DNA from: DASUSF01 sp036375275 | GTDB taxonomy: Bacteria > Pseudomonadota > Alphaproteobacteria > Geminicoccales > Geminicoccaceae | DNA: 14,745 nucleotides | Assembly (NCBI GenBank): GCA_036375275.1 | Contig: DASUSF010000310.1 | Coordinates: 1-14,745 of the forward strand | Direction of reading: 5' to 3' | In this document: positions 1 through 7,539 of the stretch, one piece after another | Layout of the letters: each line of letters opens with the position of its first letter | Position numbering within the stretch: position 1 is the stretch's first letter | Program-made: the position numbers and the translations under genes | Notes under the pieces: model-generated | Databases searched by the model: none | The model's input: the letters and a program-made list of their open reading frames with translations, nothing else | Told to the model about the DNA's origin: nothing

Positions 1-1518
1 GTCGATCATCACCAAATCGGGCCACTGACCGCCTTGCCGCTCCGGGTCCTCGCGTTGCAACCGTGCGAAGCGCCGGTCCAGCACCTCGCGCATCATGGCG
101 TAGTCGTCGCCCGGCGTGAGCTCGGCGCCCTTGATCCCGAACTTCCGGTACTGCGACTTGTCCAGGCCGTCCGGGCCCGAGACGATGAACGCGCCGAGGG
201 CGTCGGTGCCCATGATGTGGCTGTTGTCGTAGACCTCGATCCGCCGCGGCGGCTCGCCGAGATCGAGCCGCTCGGCGAGGTCCTTGAGCAGGCGCGCCTG
301 CGAGCCGCTCTCCGCGAGCTTCCTCGCCAGCGCCTGGCGGGCGTTGGTCAGGGCATGGTCGACCAGCGGCCGGCGCGCGCCGCGCTGCGGCCGGATCAGC
401 CGGACCTTCCGCCCGGCCCGGACCGAGAGCGCCTCCGCGATCAGGTCCCTGGACGCGGGCTCGTGGCTCAGGAGGATGCACTTCGGCGGGTCCCGCTCGG
501 CGTAGAACTGGCCGAGGAACGCTTCCATGATGTCCGCCGGCTCCCGATCCTGCACGTGGGTCGGATAGTAGGCGCGGTTGCCGTAGTTCCGCCCCGCCCG
601 ATAGAAGAACACCTGGACGCAGACCTGCCCTCCGTCCGCGGCGAGCGCCACCACGTCGGCATCGTCGACCGCCTGGGTGTTGATCCCCTGGCGCGAGGTG
701 ATGTGGGCGAGCGCCTTGAGCCGGTCGCGGAGCGCCGCGGCGTGCTCGAAGTCGAGCCGCTCGGCCGCCCCCGCCATGTCCGCCTGCAGGTTCTCGCGCA
801 CCGCGACGCTCCGCCCGGCCAGGAACTCCTTCGCCTGATCGACCAGCACGGCGTACTCCGTGGCGCCGATCCGCCCCACGCACGGCGCGCTGCAGCGCTT
901 GATCTGGTACTGCAGGCAGGGCCGGGTGCGGTTGTTGAAGATGCTGTCCGGGCAGGAGCGGAGCGGGAAGGCCCGGAGCAGCGCGTTCAGGGTCTCGTTG
1001 ACCGATCCCGACGACGCGAACGGGCCGAAGTAGTCCGCCGACCTCCGCTTCGCGCCGCGATGCCGGCCGATCCGCGGGAACGGCTCCTCGCCGGTGATCT
1101 TGCCGACGTAGATGTAGGGGAACGACTTGTCGTCCCGCAGCACGATGTTGAACGGCGGGCGGTGCCGCTTGATCAGGTTGCACTCGAGCAGCAGCGCCTC
1201 GACGTCGCTCCCGGTGGTGACGATCTCGAGGCCCCGGGTCAGCGCCACCATGCGCCGGAGCCGGGCCGGCATGCTGTTGAGCTTGGCGTAGGCGGGGACG
1301 CGCTTCCTCAGCGACTTGGCCTTGCCGACGTAGAGCACCTCGCCCTTGCCGTCGATCATGCGGTAGACGCCCGGCGCGTTGGGCAGCCTCGGGACGTGGC
1401 TCTGAATCAGCGCCGCGCCGGTGAGCGACGCGGACGGCGCCGGGTCGGCCTCGGCACCGAGCGGCACGCCGCTCTCGGGCGGCGCGCGACGGTCGTCGCG
1501 GGCGGTCGAGGGACTCAT
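1..1518 (-). CDS. uvrC: UvrABC excinuclease subunit C (3'-truncated by window edge)
   Basis: UvrC makes the dual incisions in nucleotide excision repair after UvrB loads at damage. 506 residues are visible. After a 40-residue Ala/Pro-rich leader comes the GIY-YIG nuclease domain (G50-V51-Y52 and Y63-V64-G65 in PGVYRM and VLYVGKAK). Next are the Cys-containing segment RPCLQYQIKRCSAPCVG and a UVR motif for UvrB binding (AERLDFEHAAALRDRL, about residues 240-260). The start of the RNase H-like 5'-incision domain follows, with catalytic-type Asp in VYDNSH (D431) and PDLVMID (D506, the last visible residue). About 110 residues are missing, including the rest of that domain and the C-terminal HhH pair. 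The ATG at 1518 has only a weak upstream purine stretch, so the true start could lie a little downstream in the poorly conserved leader. The preceding gene ends in a strong terminator, so uvrC probably has its own promoter in 1519-1625. Confidence 0.97.
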   Translation of the reverse strand, partial: MSPSTARDDRRAPPESGVPLGAEADPAPSASLTGAALIQSHVPRLPNAPGVYRMIDGKGEVLYVGKAKSLRKRVPAYAKLNSMPARLRRMVALTRGLEIVTTGSDVEALLLECNLIKRHRPPFNIVLRDDKSFPYIYVGKITGEEPFPRIGRHRGAKRRSADYFGPFASSGSVNETLNALLRAFPLRSCPDSIFNNRTRPCLQYQIKRCSAPCVGRIGATEYAVLVDQAKEFLAGRSVAVRENLQADMAGAAERLDFEHAAALRDRLKALAHITSRQGINTQAVDDADVVALAADGGQVCVQVFFYRAGRNYGNRAYYPTHVQDREPADIMEAFLGQFYAERDPPKCILLSHEPASRDLIAEALSVRAGRKVRLIRPQRGARRPLVDHALTNARQALARKLAESGSQARLLKDLAERLDLGEPPRRIEVYDNSHIMGTDALGAFIVSGPDGLDKSQYRKFGIKGAELTPGDDYAMMREVLDRRFARLQREDPERQGGQWPDLVMID

Positions 1519-1625
1519 GGAACGTCGGCCTGCACTCCCGCTTATCTGGCCGCCGGGAGCCCGACCGTCAACGGCCGGCGCACCCGGCCCACCCCGGGGC
1601 GCGGGTGCCGGGCGGCGCTGCGGAC

Positions 1626-1656
1626 AAAAAAGCGGCCCCGGACGGTGCCGGGGCCG
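1626..1656 (-). terminator. Rho-independent terminator
   Basis: A perfect 9-bp GC-rich stem (CGGCCCCGG at 1633-1641 pairing with CCGGGGCCG at 1648-1656) has a 6-base loop. Read on the minus strand, it is followed after C by six T residues (the A-run at 1626-1631). It lies 57 bases past the stop of the small exported-protein gene and before uvrC, so it should separate the two transcripts. Confidence 0.78.
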
Positions 1657-1682
1657 GAAGTCAGGTTCGGCAAGGGAAACAT

Positions 1683-1703
1683 GGGAAGGCGGACCGCCTT
1701 CCC
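1683..1703 (-). terminator. Perfect hairpin just after the stop codon, probable accessory terminator
   Basis: GGGAAGGCG (1683-1691) and CGCCTTCCC (1695-1703) form a perfect 9-bp stem with a 3-base loop, starting 9 bases after the stop of the 73-residue gene. On the minus strand it is followed by ATGTTTCCCTT, which is only mildly T-rich. It may be a weak terminator or a 3'-end stabilising hairpin upstream of the stronger terminator at 1626-1656. Confidence 0.5.
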
Positions 1704-1712
1704 GACGGCTCC

Positions 1713-1934
1713 TCAGACCCCCGCCGTCCGGGGGCGGGCCTCGACCCGGGACCGGGCCTCGGCCTGGACGTCGCGCGGCACGCCAGCCGGCCCCGCGGGT
1801 CCTCGATCCGGTGCCGCCAGGACCGGCCTCGCCCCGAGCCCCAGCGCCTGGTCCTCCACCTCCGATCCCGCGGTGAGCGCCGCGGCGCTCGTCGCCAGCA
1901 GGGCCAGAAGGCCGGTCAACATCAGGCGGTTCAT
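1713..1934 (-). CDS. Small probable exported protein, 73 aa, function unknown
   Basis: I do not recognise a family. The N-terminus is a convincing signal peptide: MNR, then a hydrophobic stretch LMLTGLLALLATSAAA with a likely signal peptidase I site around residues 17-20. The mature part of about 53 residues is rich in Ala, Pro, Arg and Glu, has no Cys, and looks unstructured. The ATG at 1934 is preceded by GGAG at a 7-base spacing. The stop is followed closely by two hairpins, the second a clear terminator, which supports a real transcription unit ending here. It lies 97 bases downstream of the PP2C phosphatase on the same strand, so it could be the last gene of the putA-phosphatase transcript or have its own promoter. 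The alternative is a non-coding RNA with a chance reading frame. Confidence 0.6.
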   Translation of the reverse strand: MNRLMLTGLLALLATSAAALTAGSEVEDQALGLGARPVLAAPDRGPAGPAGVPRDVQAEARSRVEARPRTAGV

Positions 1935-2031
1935 GGTCGGGCTCCAGCCGTTCCGTCCGCGTCCATCTCGATCCTCACCTTGATATGCGCTCGAGGTTTC
2001 CGCTCGACGTCGCGGTTGCGGCCGTCCGGTT

Positions 2032-2814
2032 TCAGTTGTTTCGCGCGCCGAGCGACTCGTGGTCGGGAGCCCGACGATCCGCCTGCCGGACCAGGACGAT
2101 GGAGACGTTGTCGTCGCCGCCGGCGTCCATGGCGGCCTCGAACAGCCTCCGGACGCTCGCCTCGTCGTCGTCGGCGAGCGCGGCCGCGATCGCGTCCGGC
2201 GGCACGAGGTCGGTCAGCCCGTCGCTCGCGATCAGCCAAGCCTCGCGCGCGTCCGCCGGCTCGTCCAGGACGTGGACGTCGAGCGGCAGGTGCTCCGAAC
2301 CGCCGAGGACCTGCGTGATCAGCGAGCTGGTCATGGCGGCGGTCCGGCCGTCGGCGCGCTTCGGCCCCGGCGTGTCGTCGGTCGAGAGCTGCTCGAGCCG
2401 GCCCTGCCCGATGCCGTACACCCGGCTGTCGCCGACGTTGAAGACGATCGCCCGCGCGGCGGTGATGACGAGCCCGGCGACGGTCGTGCCCATGCCGCGG
2501 CGCGCGGGCTGCTCGCCCATGAGCACGAACAGCTCGGCGTTGGCGTCCTCGACCGCGCGGGCGATGGCTTCCGGACCGCCGAGCTCCGGCCGGCGCGCGA
2601 CCAGATGCTCGACCACCGCCCGGCTCGCGACCTCGCCCGCGGCATGGCCGCCCATGCCGTCGCAGACCAGGCAGAGCGCCGGCACCTCGTCGAGGGTCAG
2701 CCGCTCCGGCGTGTTCATCGGCTCGCTCCGGACCCAGCCCCCGACGGCGATCGTGTCCTCGTTGCCGGCGCGCACCGCGCCGACGTGGGTCAGGACGGTC
2801 GCCCGGGCCGGCAT
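2032..2814 (-). CDS. PP2C-family Ser/Thr protein phosphatase
   Basis: A 260-residue soluble metal-dependent phosphatase of the PPM/PP2C (Stp1/PrpC-like) family, removing phosphate from phospho-Ser/Thr. The family motifs appear in order: RAGNEDTIAV (residues 15-24), CDGMGGHAAGEVAS (51-64, metal-binding D52), GMGTTVAGL (108-116), FNVGDSRVYGI (125-135), LIASDGLTDLV (194-204, metal-binding D198) and GGDDNVSIVLV (232-242, D234/D235). The domain occupies almost the whole protein, with no membrane segment or sensor domain. The start at 2814 is chosen because it begins 4 bases after the putA stop and puts the first motif at the usual place. This spacing implies translational coupling to putA. No partner kinase is in the window, so the substrate is unknown. 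Confidence 0.95.
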   Translation of the reverse strand: MPARATVLTHVGAVRAGNEDTIAVGGWVRSEPMNTPERLTLDEVPALCLVCDGMGGHAAGEVASRAVVEHLVARRPELGGPEAIARAVEDANAELFVLMGEQPARRGMGTTVAGLVITAARAIVFNVGDSRVYGIGQGRLEQLSTDDTPGPKRADGRTAAMTSSLITQVLGGSEHLPLDVHVLDEPADAREAWLIASDGLTDLVPPDAIAAALADDDEASVRRLFEAAMDAGGDDNVSIVLVRQADRRAPDHESLGARNN

Positions 2815-2818
2815 CGCC

Positions 2819-5800
2819 TCAGCCTTCGGCCATCGCGAACAGCGACGCGTTGCCGCCCGCCGCCGCGGTGTTGATGCTGAGCGAGCGCTCGTGGACGAAG
2901 CGGTGGAGGTAGTAGGGCCCACCGGCGAGCGGGTTGCCGGCGCCGTCCGGGGCCCGCTCGAGGAACGGCACGAGCGGCAGGATGGCGCCATCGCGCGCGG
3001 CGAGCGCCCGGAACACCGCCCGGGCGCCGGCGGTCGGTCCGGCCCAGGCCACGCCACCGAGCCGCGGGTCGGCCAGGAGGTCGTGGAGGTCGGCGCCGCC
3101 GCCTTCCCCGATCGCCGCCAGCGCCGGCTCCGGCACCCCCGCCTCGTGCAGCGCGTCGGCCAGCCTGGCAGCGACCTTCGGGGCATGGTGCCAGAGCAGC
3201 ACCGCGTTGCCGGCGGCGAGCGCCGCGCCGGCCTGCGCGGCCATGGCGGCGAAGCCGCTGCCTTCGGCGCCGAGGCAGGCGATCACGCCCCGGGGCGCGT
3301 GGCTCAGCTCGTTCCGCTCGCCGGTCGGGCCGGGCAGCGGCGTCGGCGCCGCGAGGTCGGAGCGCGCCTGCGCCGCGAAGACGTGCAGGTAGTCGACGGC
3401 GCGCATGAGCCCGTCCGCCCCTTCAGGGTCGAGGCCGGCGAGATCGACCGACGCCCATTCCAGGCGCTCGGCCGCCGCCTCGAGCGCCGCCGCGCGCTGC
3501 CCGGCCGGCGTCGCCGACCAGATCGCGAGACCCTCCGCCGCGGCCTCCAGGGCACGGTCCAGCGCGGCGCGGTCGATCTTCCACCGGTCGAGGGCGGCGG
3601 CAGCGCCGTCGCCCGCCGCCGGCGCACGAACCTCGTCCGCAGCCTCGGCCCGCTGGGTCGCGAACCGGCGGATGTACTGCGGGCCGCCTGCCTTGGGGCC
3701 CGTCCCGGACAGACCTTCGCCGCCGAACGGCTGAACCCCGACCACCGCGCCGATCTGGTTGCGGTTGACGTAAGTGTTGCCGACGTGGATGCGGGAAAAG
3801 ATCTCCTCGTGGACGTCGTCGATCCGGCTGTGGATGCCGTGCGTCAGGCCGTAGCCGGTGGCGTTGATCGCCTCGATCACCTCGCCGCGGCGGTCGCCGG
3901 CATAGCGGATAACGTGCAGGACCGGGCCGAACACCTCCCGCTGCAGGCGCGAGAGCCGGTCGATCTCGAACGCCGCGGGGCCGACGAAGGTGCCGTGGTC
4001 GGTCCGCCGGCCCGGCCTGATCTGCCTCAGCAGCCGGCCGTCGGTGCGCATCCGCCGGATGTGGGCGTTGAGCATCGCCTCCGCTTCCTCGTCGATCACC
4101 GGTCCGATGTCGGTGGACAGCAGCGCGGGGTCGCTCACCACGAGCTCGTCCATCGCGCCGACCAGCATCTCCAGCATCCGCTCGGCCACGTCCTCCTGCA
4201 GGAACAGGACCCGCAGCGCCGAGCAGCGCTGCCCGGCGCTCTGGAAGGACGACATGATCACGTCCTGGACCACCTGCTCCGGCAGGGCCGACGAATCCAC
4301 GATCATCGCGTTCTGGCCGCCGGTCTCGGCGATCAGGGGCGCTACCGGGCCGTCCCGGGCGGCGAGCTGGCGGTTGATGGTCTGCGCGACCTCGGTCGAG
4401 CCGGTAAAGCAGACGCCGGTGATCCGCGGGTCCGCGACCAGCCGCCCGCCGACCTCGCGGCCGTCGCCGGGCAGCAGCTGGACGACCGCTCCCGGAACCC
4501 CCGCCCGATGCATCAGCTCCACCCCGGCCGCGGCGATCAGCGGCGTCTGCTCGGCCGGCTTCGCGATCACCGCGTTGCCCGCGGCGAGGGCGGCGGTGAT
4601 CTGGCCGGTGAAGATCGCGAGCGGGAAGTTCCAGGGGCTGATGCAGCAGAACACGCCACCGCCCTCTAGCCAGGCGGGAGCGGCATCGCGCCCGACCCGG
4701 AGCCGGACCGGCTCGGCCATGTCGGCCTCGGCGCGGGCGGCGTAGTAGCGGCAGAAGTCGACCGCTTCCCGGACCTCCGCGACCGCATCCGGCAGCGTCT
4801 TCCCGGCCTCCCGGACCGCGATCGCCATCAGCCGCGGCGTCTCCTGCTCCATCAGGTCGGCGAGCCGCCGAAGGCACGCGGCGCGCTCCCCGACCGGGGT
4901 CGCCCCCCAGGCGGCCGCCGCGTCGCTCGCGGCGGCGAGCGCGCGCTCGACGTCCTTGGCCCCGGCATCGCGCACCTGCCCGACGACCCGGGTGTGGTCG
5001 GCGGGCGAGACCACCTGCCGGCCGCCGCCATCGAGCCGCTTGCCGGCGATGATCGGCCCCGCCGCCCAGCTCTCGCCCTCCGCCGCCTCCATGGCGGCCT
5101 TCAGGTCCCGGAGGACGGCGCGGTCGGTCAGGTCGAGGCCTCTGAAGTTCCGCCGCTCGGCGCCGTACAGGCGCTCCGGCAGCGGGATCTTCGGGTTCGG
5201 GACATAGCTGTGGCCGCGCGCCTTCCGGACCGGGTCCGCGATGATCTCGTCGACCGGCAGGTCCTCGTCCTGGATCCGGTTGACGAACGAGCTGTTGGCG
5301 CCGTTCTCGAGCAGCCGGCGGACCAGGTAGGGCAGCAGGTCCTCGTGCTGCCCGACCGGCGCGTAGATCCGGCACGCCACGCCGCCGTCGCCCTTCTCGA
5401 CGACCTCCTCGTATAGCTCCTCGCCCATGCCGTGCAGGCGCTGGAACTCGAAGTCGCGCTCGTTGCCGGCGAGCTCGAGCACGGCGGCGACGCTGTGGGC
5501 GTTGTGGGTGGCGAACTGCGGATAGAAGACGTCACGGGCGTCGAGCAGCTTCCGCGCGCAGGCGAGGTAGCAGACGTCGGTGTTGACCTTGCGCGTGAAC
5601 ACCGGATAGCCGGGCAGCGCCAGCTCCTGGGCGAGCTTGATCTCGGTGTCCCAGTACGCGCCCTTGACCAGGCGGACCATGAGCCGGCGCTGGTCGCGCC
5701 GCGCCATCTCGGCGAGCCAGTCGAGCACCGCCGGCGCGCGCTTCTGGTAGGCCTGGACCACCACCCCGAAGCCATCCCAGCCCTTGAGCTCGGGCGCGCG

Positions 5801-6721
5801 CGAGAGGGCGTCGATGACGTCGAGCGAGAGGTCGAGCCGGGCCGCCTCCTCGGCGTCGATGTTGAGGCCGATCCCGACGCCGGCGGCCTCGACCGCCAGC
5901 GCCTGCATGCGCGGCAGCAGCTCGTCCATCACCCGCTTCTCCTGCGCGGGCTCGTAGCGCGGGTGGAGCGCGGACAGCTTGACCGAGATGCCGGGGCTGT
6001 CGATCACCCCCCTGCGCTCGGAGGCGCGGCCGAGCGCGCGGATCGCGTGGCGGTAGGACTCGAAGAAGCGGTCGGCGTCGCGCATGGTGCGCGCCGCCTC
6101 GCCGAGCATGTCGTAGGAGTAGCGGTAGCCCCGCTTCTCGAGCTCGTCGGCGCGGTCGAGGGCGCCCTCGATGGTGCGGCCCATGATGAACTGCCGGCCC
6201 ATGATCCGCATCGCCTGGTTGACCGCCTCGCGGATCACGGGCTCGCCCATGCGCGCCACCAAGCGCCGCATCACGGCGCCGGGGCTCTGCCCCTTCACTC
6301 CGTGCATGCCGATCACGCGGCCGGTCAGCATCAGCGCCCAGGTCGAGGCGTTGACGAACAGGCTGTCGGAATGGCCCAGGTGCTGGTCCCAGTTGGCGGC
6401 CGAGATCTTGTCCCGGATCAGCGCCTCCTGGGTGTCGTCGTCGGGGATCCGGAGCAGGGCCTCGGCGATGCACATCAGCATCACGCCCTCCTGGGTCGAG
6501 AGCCCGTACTCGTGCAGGAAGGCGTCGATCCCGCCCTTCCGGCTGCGCCGGACGGCCTCCACCAGCCGGCGCGCGTGGTCCTGGATCCGCTCCTGGCTCA
6601 CGGCCGGCAGGTCGAGCTCCTGCAGGAGGTCGCGGACCACCCCTGTCTCGTCGGCCCGGTAGAGGCGGTCGATGGCCTGGCGGAGCGGGTCGCGCTCGGG
6701 AAGCGGCTTCTCGAAGATCAT
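2819..6721 (-). CDS. putA: Bifunctional proline dehydrogenase / L-glutamate gamma-semialdehyde dehydrogenase
   Basis: PutA oxidises proline to glutamate in two channelled steps, using FAD/quinone and then NAD+. At 1300 residues it has a helical arm (1-120) and the FAD-dependent PRODH barrel. PRODH landmarks are ISVKLSALHPRYEP (about 245), RLVKGAYWDTE (350-360, K353), FATHNAHSV (about 403) and the substrate-binding RRLLENG (R468/R469). The aldehyde dehydrogenase domain runs from about 510 to 1035, with ISPWNFPLAIFTGQ, E799 in AETGGQNAM and catalytic C833 in GQRCSALR. Residues from about 1050 to 1300 are the degenerate ALDH-like C-terminal domain, ending in the family tail SINTAAAGGNASL. There is no N-terminal ribbon-helix-helix, so this is a type B enzyme that cannot self-repress like E. 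coli PutA. The start at 6721 has GGAGG 6 bases upstream. An in-frame ATG at 6787 lacks a ribosome site and would add unrelated residues. Confidence 0.98.
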   Translation of the reverse strand: MIFEKPLPERDPLRQAIDRLYRADETGVVRDLLQELDLPAVSQERIQDHARRLVEAVRRSRKGGIDAFLHEYGLSTQEGVMLMCIAEALLRIPDDDTQEALIRDKISAANWDQHLGHSDSLFVNASTWALMLTGRVIGMHGVKGQSPGAVMRRLVARMGEPVIREAVNQAMRIMGRQFIMGRTIEGALDRADELEKRGYRYSYDMLGEAARTMRDADRFFESYRHAIRALGRASERRGVIDSPGISVKLSALHPRYEPAQEKRVMDELLPRMQALAVEAAGVGIGLNIDAEEAARLDLSLDVIDALSRAPELKGWDGFGVVVQAYQKRAPAVLDWLAEMARRDQRRLMVRLVKGAYWDTEIKLAQELALPGYPVFTRKVNTDVCYLACARKLLDARDVFYPQFATHNAHSVAAVLELAGNERDFEFQRLHGMGEELYEEVVEKGDGGVACRIYAPVGQHEDLLPYLVRRLLENGANSSFVNRIQDEDLPVDEIIADPVRKARGHSYVPNPKIPLPERLYGAERRNFRGLDLTDRAVLRDLKAAMEAAEGESWAAGPIIAGKRLDGGGRQVVSPADHTRVVGQVRDAGAKDVERALAAASDAAAAWGATPVGERAACLRRLADLMEQETPRLMAIAVREAGKTLPDAVAEVREAVDFCRYYAARAEADMAEPVRLRVGRDAAPAWLEGGGVFCCISPWNFPLAIFTGQITAALAAGNAVIAKPAEQTPLIAAAGVELMHRAGVPGAVVQLLPGDGREVGGRLVADPRITGVCFTGSTEVAQTINRQLAARDGPVAPLIAETGGQNAMIVDSSALPEQVVQDVIMSSFQSAGQRCSALRVLFLQEDVAERMLEMLVGAMDELVVSDPALLSTDIGPVIDEEAEAMLNAHIRRMRTDGRLLRQIRPGRRTDHGTFVGPAAFEIDRLSRLQREVFGPVLHVIRYAGDRRGEVIEAINATGYGLTHGIHSRIDDVHEEIFSRIHVGNTYVNRNQIGAVVGVQPFGGEGLSGTGPKAGGPQYIRRFATQRAEAADEVRAPAAGDGAAAALDRWKIDRAALDRALEAAAEGLAIWSATPAGQRAAALEAAAERLEWASVDLAGLDPEGADGLMRAVDYLHVFAAQARSDLAAPTPLPGPTGERNELSHAPRGVIACLGAEGSGFAAMAAQAGAALAAGNAVLLWHHAPKVAARLADALHEAGVPEPALAAIGEGGGADLHDLLADPRLGGVAWAGPTAGARAVFRALAARDGAILPLVPFLERAPDGAGNPLAGGPYYLHRFVHERSLSINTAAAGGNASLFAMAEG

Positions 6722-6745
6722 GGCGGGCCTCCGGTCGAGGGACCC

Positions 6746-6751
6746 ATCATA
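6746..6751 (-). promoter_or_regulatory. Possible -10 element upstream of putA
   Basis: TATGAT on the minus strand matches 5 of 6 bases of the -10 consensus and would start RNA about 20 bases before the putA ATG. No good -35 lies at 16-18 bases. A strong TTGACC (6787-6782) exists but is 30 bases away. Activator-dependent initiation is conceivable, as putA is usually induced by an Lrp-type regulator in bacteria whose PutA lacks a DNA-binding domain. No such regulator gene is in the window. Confidence 0.25.
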
Positions 6752-6935
6752 GGCCGCCCGGCCGGCGCCGCCCACACCGCAGGTCAACCGGCGCCCGATC
6801 GAGACGGTCCGGCCGCGGTTCGTCCAATCGGGCCCGCGTCAGCGCATCCGGTTACATGAAGCCGCCGCGCACGTGCGGAAACCCCGTAGCGGGCGACAAT
6901 GCTGTCTCCATGGATCGGAGCAGCCTCGTTCGGCC

Positions 6936-6957
6936 GCGACCGCCCGAAGGCGATCGC
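6936..6957 (-). terminator. UUCG-capped hairpin after the PLDc_N gene
   Basis: The minus-strand transcript would fold GCGAUCGCC-UUCG-GGCGGUCGC, a 9-bp stem with one G-U pair closed by the extra-stable C(UUCG)G tetraloop, 19 bases past the stop of the small membrane-protein gene. No U-run follows, so it is either a Rho-assisted terminator/3'-end protector or an element in the putA leader. Confidence 0.35.
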
Positions 6958-6976
6958 GTCTGGCTGGATGCTGCGT

Positions 6977-7153
6977 CTAGGCGCGGGCAGACTTGGGGCC
7001 GGCGAAGTACCAGATGATGAAGCCGATCACGGGCAGGATCAGGATCAGGAGCACCCAGAGGATCTTGGCGCCGGTCGAGGCGCCGCTGCCGACGATGTTG
7101 ATGATCGCCCAGATGTCGAGCACCAGGACGATGAGACCGAGGATGAACTCCAC
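6977..7153 (-). CDS. PLDc_N (phospholipase D nuclease N-terminal) domain mini membrane protein, 58 aa
   Basis: Reading from a GTG at 7153 to TAG at 6977 gives a 58-residue protein. It has two hydrophobic helices, EFILGLIVLVLDIWAIINIV (residues 2-21) and ILWVLLILILPVIGFIIWYF (31-50), joined by the short polar loop GSGASTGAK and ending in AGPKSARA. The spacing with Trp in the first helix and the closing LPVIGFIIWYF followed by GPK is characteristic of the PLDc_N family, also found at the N-terminus of cardiolipin synthases. Here the phospholipase catalytic domains are absent, as is common for stand-alone members. GGGAG lies 9 bases before the GTG, supporting this start. The gene precedes putA by 255 bases on the same strand. 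Its role is unknown; an inner-membrane anchor or envelope stress protein is only a guess. Confidence 0.82.
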   Translation of the reverse strand: MEFILGLIVLVLDIWAIINIVGSGASTGAKILWVLLILILPVIGFIIWYFAGPKSARA

Positions 7154-7179
7154 GAGGGCTTCTCCCTAGCGTCATGAAC

Positions 7180-7193
7180 CGCCCCGAGGGGCG
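7180..7193 (-). terminator. Short GC hairpin between two minus-strand units
   Basis: CGCCC and GGGCG form a 5-bp stem with a 4-base loop, about 70 bases beyond the stop of the 88-residue gene. There is no adjacent T-run on either strand. It is a weak candidate for the end of the Rieske oxygenase transcript. Confidence 0.22.
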
Positions 7194-7262
7194 AAGCTGG
7201 GTGCAGAACGTCAGGACCGGGGTGTGGTTCCTGAGCGCGGGCGAAGAAGACTGCGCGCCTGC

Positions 7263-7529
7263 TCAGGCGGGCGGCGGCATCCGGCCGGCGGCGCCGAGCC
7301 GGTCCTCGAGGTCGCGGGCGAGCGTGAGATCGCCCTGGTCGAGGGCGAAGATCCAGGCCTGGGTCCAGAAGAAGCAGGCGGCGTCGGTTCGCGCGGCCGC
7401 GTGCTCATGCTCGCCCGCCTCGGCGTAGAGCCGGGCGAGCACCGCGAGGTCGCCGCGGGCATGGGCGTCGAGGATGCCCGCCTCGAGTCGTGCCCGACGC
7501 TCGGCCGCCGGCGCGGCAGCCTCCGGCAT
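7263..7529 (-). CDS. Small helical protein of unknown function, 88 aa, paired with Rieske oxygenase
   Basis: It starts 10 bases after the oxygenase stop, so it is almost certainly co-transcribed. The protein is soluble and predicted almost wholly helical: ERRARLEAGILDAHARGD, then LARLYAEAGEHEHAAARTD, then ACFFWTQAWIFALDQGD and ARDLEDRLG. The repeated short helix pairs resemble a TPR-like or three-helix fold. The aromatic segment FFWTQAWIFALDQGD (about residues 53-67) recalls small uncharacterised alphaproteobacterial proteins, but I cannot name a family. No Cys cluster or known electron-transfer motif is present, so it is not a ferredoxin partner for the oxygenase. No clear Shine-Dalgarno is seen before the ATG, and translational coupling is likely. 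Confidence 0.75.
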   Translation of the reverse strand: MPEAAAPAAERRARLEAGILDAHARGDLAVLARLYAEAGEHEHAAARTDAACFFWTQAWIFALDQGDLTLARDLEDRLGAAGRMPPPA

Positions 7530-7539
7530 CCGCCGGCCC

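Noticed and set aside
34..1983. Long plus-strand open frame opposite uvrC
   Set aside because: The minus strand encodes unmistakable UvrC. The plus frame is Arg/Ala/Val-rich with no domain, a by-product of very high GC codon use.
1985..4669. 894-codon plus-strand open frame opposite the PP2C gene and putA
   Set aside because: It is antisense to two clear genes. The translation has no family motifs and shows a compositional shift between segments, as expected for an antisense shadow.
6722..6787. Upstream ATG for putA at 6787
   Set aside because: It would add 22 Gly/Arg-rich residues with no ribosome site, while the ATG at 6721 has GGAGG and fits the family start.
6782..6787. TTGACC as the -35 of a putA promoter
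   Set aside because: The only good -10 (TATGAT) is 30 bases away, well outside usable spacing.
5432..6859. Plus-strand open frame opposite the PutA N-terminal half
   Set aside because: His/Val/Arg-rich translation mirrors the PutA codons. No ribosome site or domain is visible.
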